The notes beneath the pieces were generated by a model. It was not told the origin of the DNA, searched no databases, and worked only from the letters and a program-made list of their open reading frames with translations. The position numbers and the translations under genes were made by a program. From Paenibacillus tundrae (GTDB taxonomy: Bacteria > Bacillota > Bacilli > Paenibacillales > Paenibacillaceae), in the NCBI RefSeq assembly GCF_036884255.1, contig NZ_CP145605.1:3658001-3722000 (forward strand): 64,000 bases of DNA, read 5' to 3'. Below, piece after piece: positions 62,503 to 64,000 of the stretch (within the stretch, counting starts at the first letter, position 1; the number at the start of each line of letters is the position of its first letter).

Positions 62503-64000
62503 TTACTCGTTACCTGCTGAAATCGTCGATACCGGAATGGAGCCATCCACACGGCCGTCCCATTTCAATCCATCAGATACCCCATAGTACTGGTTCTCCT
62601 GATACAGGAAAATACGTGGTGCATCTTTCAACACTTCATCTTGGATCTCTTGATAAAGCTGTTTGCGTTTAGCCTCATCTGTAACTGATCTGGCCTCATC
62701 CAGCTTAGCATCTACGTCCTTATTCGCATAAGTGGAGTAAGACTCTCCTGAACGAAGAATGGCATAGATCGCTGCATCTGCATCAAGCGTGTTCGTACTG
62801 CTCCAACCAAGTACATACATATCCGATTGTTTGCCCGCAGGTACGAGTGTGCGATATACCGAACTTTCTACGTTATTAACTTTGATATTTACGCCAACGG
62901 CTTTGAGTTGCTCTGCAATGACTTGCGCAACATCCGTGTTTTTGATGTACCAACTTACTGTATCCAGTGTTGCGGAGAATCCGTTCGGGTAACCTGCTTC
63001 TGCTAACAATTGCTTCGCTTTTTCCGGATCATAGCTATACCCTTCTGGTTCGCCAGCATATCCGAAGTCTTTTGGACCAATCAAGCTATTCGTTTGAACC
63101 GCAGCGCCTTGAAGCACTTTATCTACAATAGATTTAACATCGATAGCATAGTTCAGGGCTTGTCTTACTTTTGGATCATCAAATGGTTTTACATCGGTTT
63201 TGAAGCCGACATATACTGTATTGCCCGCACGTTCAACTGTGGAGAGACGTGCAGTAGACGATGATTCGATTTTCTCACGATCTTCTGGAGATACCGCTGT
63301 AATCAGATCTACCTCACCGTTCAACAGCGCGCTTACACGTGTCGAAGCTTCAGGAATAGAACGGAAAGTAACCTTCTTCACATCAGGTTCGCCGCCCCAG
63401 TAATTCGGGTTAGCTTCTAATACTACATTGCTGCCTTTATCCCAGCTTACGAACTGGTATGGGCCTGTGCCGATCGGTTTTTGAGCAAATTGCTCTTGTC
63501 CTACTTCTTCAGCATATTTGGGAGGTACAATTTCAGTTGGATAACGATTAAACCGTGTTGGTACAAGTGGGTCAGGTTTCTTCGTTACAACGTTAACCGT
63601 GTACTCATCAACAACGTTGACTTCTTGGATCGTAGATACATAACTAGCTGTCGGTGCATTGTTCGCTGGATCAAGCACACGATCAAGGGAGTACTTCACT
63701 GCATCGGCATTGAACGCCTCGCCATTGGTGAAGGTTACTCCCTCACGCAGTTTGAATTGCCATGTTGTATCATCGATTTGACTCCAGCTTGTCGCTAGAC
63801 CAGGTACAAGTTTTTCTTCTGCGTCCCGTTTAACCAAGGTATCGAAGATATTGTCCACGACCTGTGCATTTTCGGTCAGAAAGCCCGGATCCAATCCGTT
63901 TACGTCAAATGCGCGGGCAATCGTGATTTCTAGTTTTTGATCTTGCCCTTCACCTGTTGCTTCTTCACCCGCTCCTGATTTACTCGTTGTAGAGCAGCCT
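62503..64000 (-). CDS. Family 5 extracellular solute-binding lipoprotein (partial, runs off window)
   Basis: The frame stays open to the right edge of the window and the start lies beyond it; about 499 residues are visible. The first visible residues GCSTTSKSGAGEEATG look like a lipidated cysteine followed by a Ser/Gly/Glu linker, so only the signal peptide is missing. Family 5 (DppA/OppA/NikA) motifs follow: LATSWSQIDDTTWQFKLREGVTFTNGE and GTGPYQFVSWDKGSNVVLEANPNYWGG. It supplies the ligand, likely a peptide, opine or metal chelate, to the permeases downstream. Confidence 0.9.
   Translation of the reverse strand, partial: GCSTTSKSGAGEEATGEGQDQKLEITIARAFDVNGLDPGFLTENAQVVDNIFDTLVKRDAEEKLVPGLATSWSQIDDTTWQFKLREGVTFTNGEAFNADAVKYSLDRVLDPANNAPTASYVSTIQEVNVVDEYTVNVVTKKPDPLVPTRFNRYPTEIVPPKYAEEVGQEQFAQKPIGTGPYQFVSWDKGSNVVLEANPNYWGGEPDVKKVTFRSIPEASTRVSALLNGEVDLITAVSPEDREKIESSSTARLSTVERAGNTVYVGFKTDVKPFDDPKVRQALNYAIDVKSIVDKVLQGAAVQTNSLIGPKDFGYAGEPEGYSYDPEKAKQLLAEAGYPNGFSATLDTVSWYIKNTDVAQVIAEQLKAVGVNIKVNNVESSVYRTLVPAGKQSDMYVLGWSSTNTLDADAAIYAILRSGESYSTYANKDVDAKLDEARSVTDEAKRKQLYQEIQDEVLKDAPRIFLYQENQYYGVSDGLKWDGRVDGSIPVSTISAGNE

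Overview
The window reads as a chromosomal accessory or metabolic region of a Paenibacillus-like Firmicute (inferred from gene content, strong AGGAGG-type ribosome binding sites, frequent GTG/TTG starts, SLH-anchored surface protein, YesM/YesN-type two-component system and Lpl-type sugar ABC genes). There is no rRNA, tRNA, CRISPR array, prophage or intact insertion sequence. Most genes are on the minus strand.

Layout. 1-7.3 kb: a GH4 glycosidase with a divergent AraC regulator, an APH-fold phosphotransferase preceded by a candidate leader peptide and start-sequestering hairpin, a DinB-fold protein, and a GH51 arabinofuranosidase with a divergent ArsR-type regulator carrying a long C-terminal domain. 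7.3-10.3 kb: NUDIX hydrolase, ClbS/DfsB-like protein, ECF sigma factor with its putative membrane anti-sigma factor. 10.5-22.1 kb: one large minus-strand operon: FCD regulator, HyuA, HyuB, spermidine/putrescine-type ABC transporter (binding protein, ATPase, two permeases), M24 peptidase and an MFS transporter. A 168-bp foldback MITE-like element sits between the binding protein and the ATPase. 22.3-26.7 kb: SLH-anchored GH3 enzyme, TauE/SafE permease, second APH-fold kinase. 26.9-38.4 kb: a sugar oligosaccharide system: two tandem paralogous lipoprotein binding proteins, two permeases, YesM/YesN-type kinase and regulator, and a GH95 alpha-L-fucosidase, with a good CcpA (cre) match before the first binding protein.

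38.7-48.2 kb: an exported MINPP-like histidine phosphatase, a TetR regulator, a GH2 enzyme, a cupin/carboxymuconolactone-decarboxylase pair, a VOC protein, an SDR/TetR unit and a GNAT acetyltransferase. Two different TetR genes have repeated candidate operators at both their own and neighbouring promoters. A broken ECF sigma gene lies just upstream of the second TetR. 48.3-57.1 kb: GH43 enzyme, a divergent SAHH-like NAD-binding protein, a Crp/Fnr regulator, a DUF3237-like protein, then a split transketolase-SDR operon, an ACS-type MFS permease and a GntR/FCD regulator. The transketolase operon and the permease share an exact 23-bp promoter repeat, which I take as the regulator's operator. This is the best candidate here for an undescribed catabolic pathway. 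57.3-64.0 kb: a dipeptide/opine-type ABC operon with an ornithine-cyclodeaminase-family gene between permease and ATPase genes and an AhpD-like gene at its end; its binding-protein gene runs off the right edge.

Overall the region looks like uptake and breakdown of plant-derived glycans (arabinose, fucose, galactose/galacturonate and xylose type linkages), plus two separate small-molecule operons (hydantoin-like and opine/peptide-like). All functions are from reading the sequence by eye; no database search was run.
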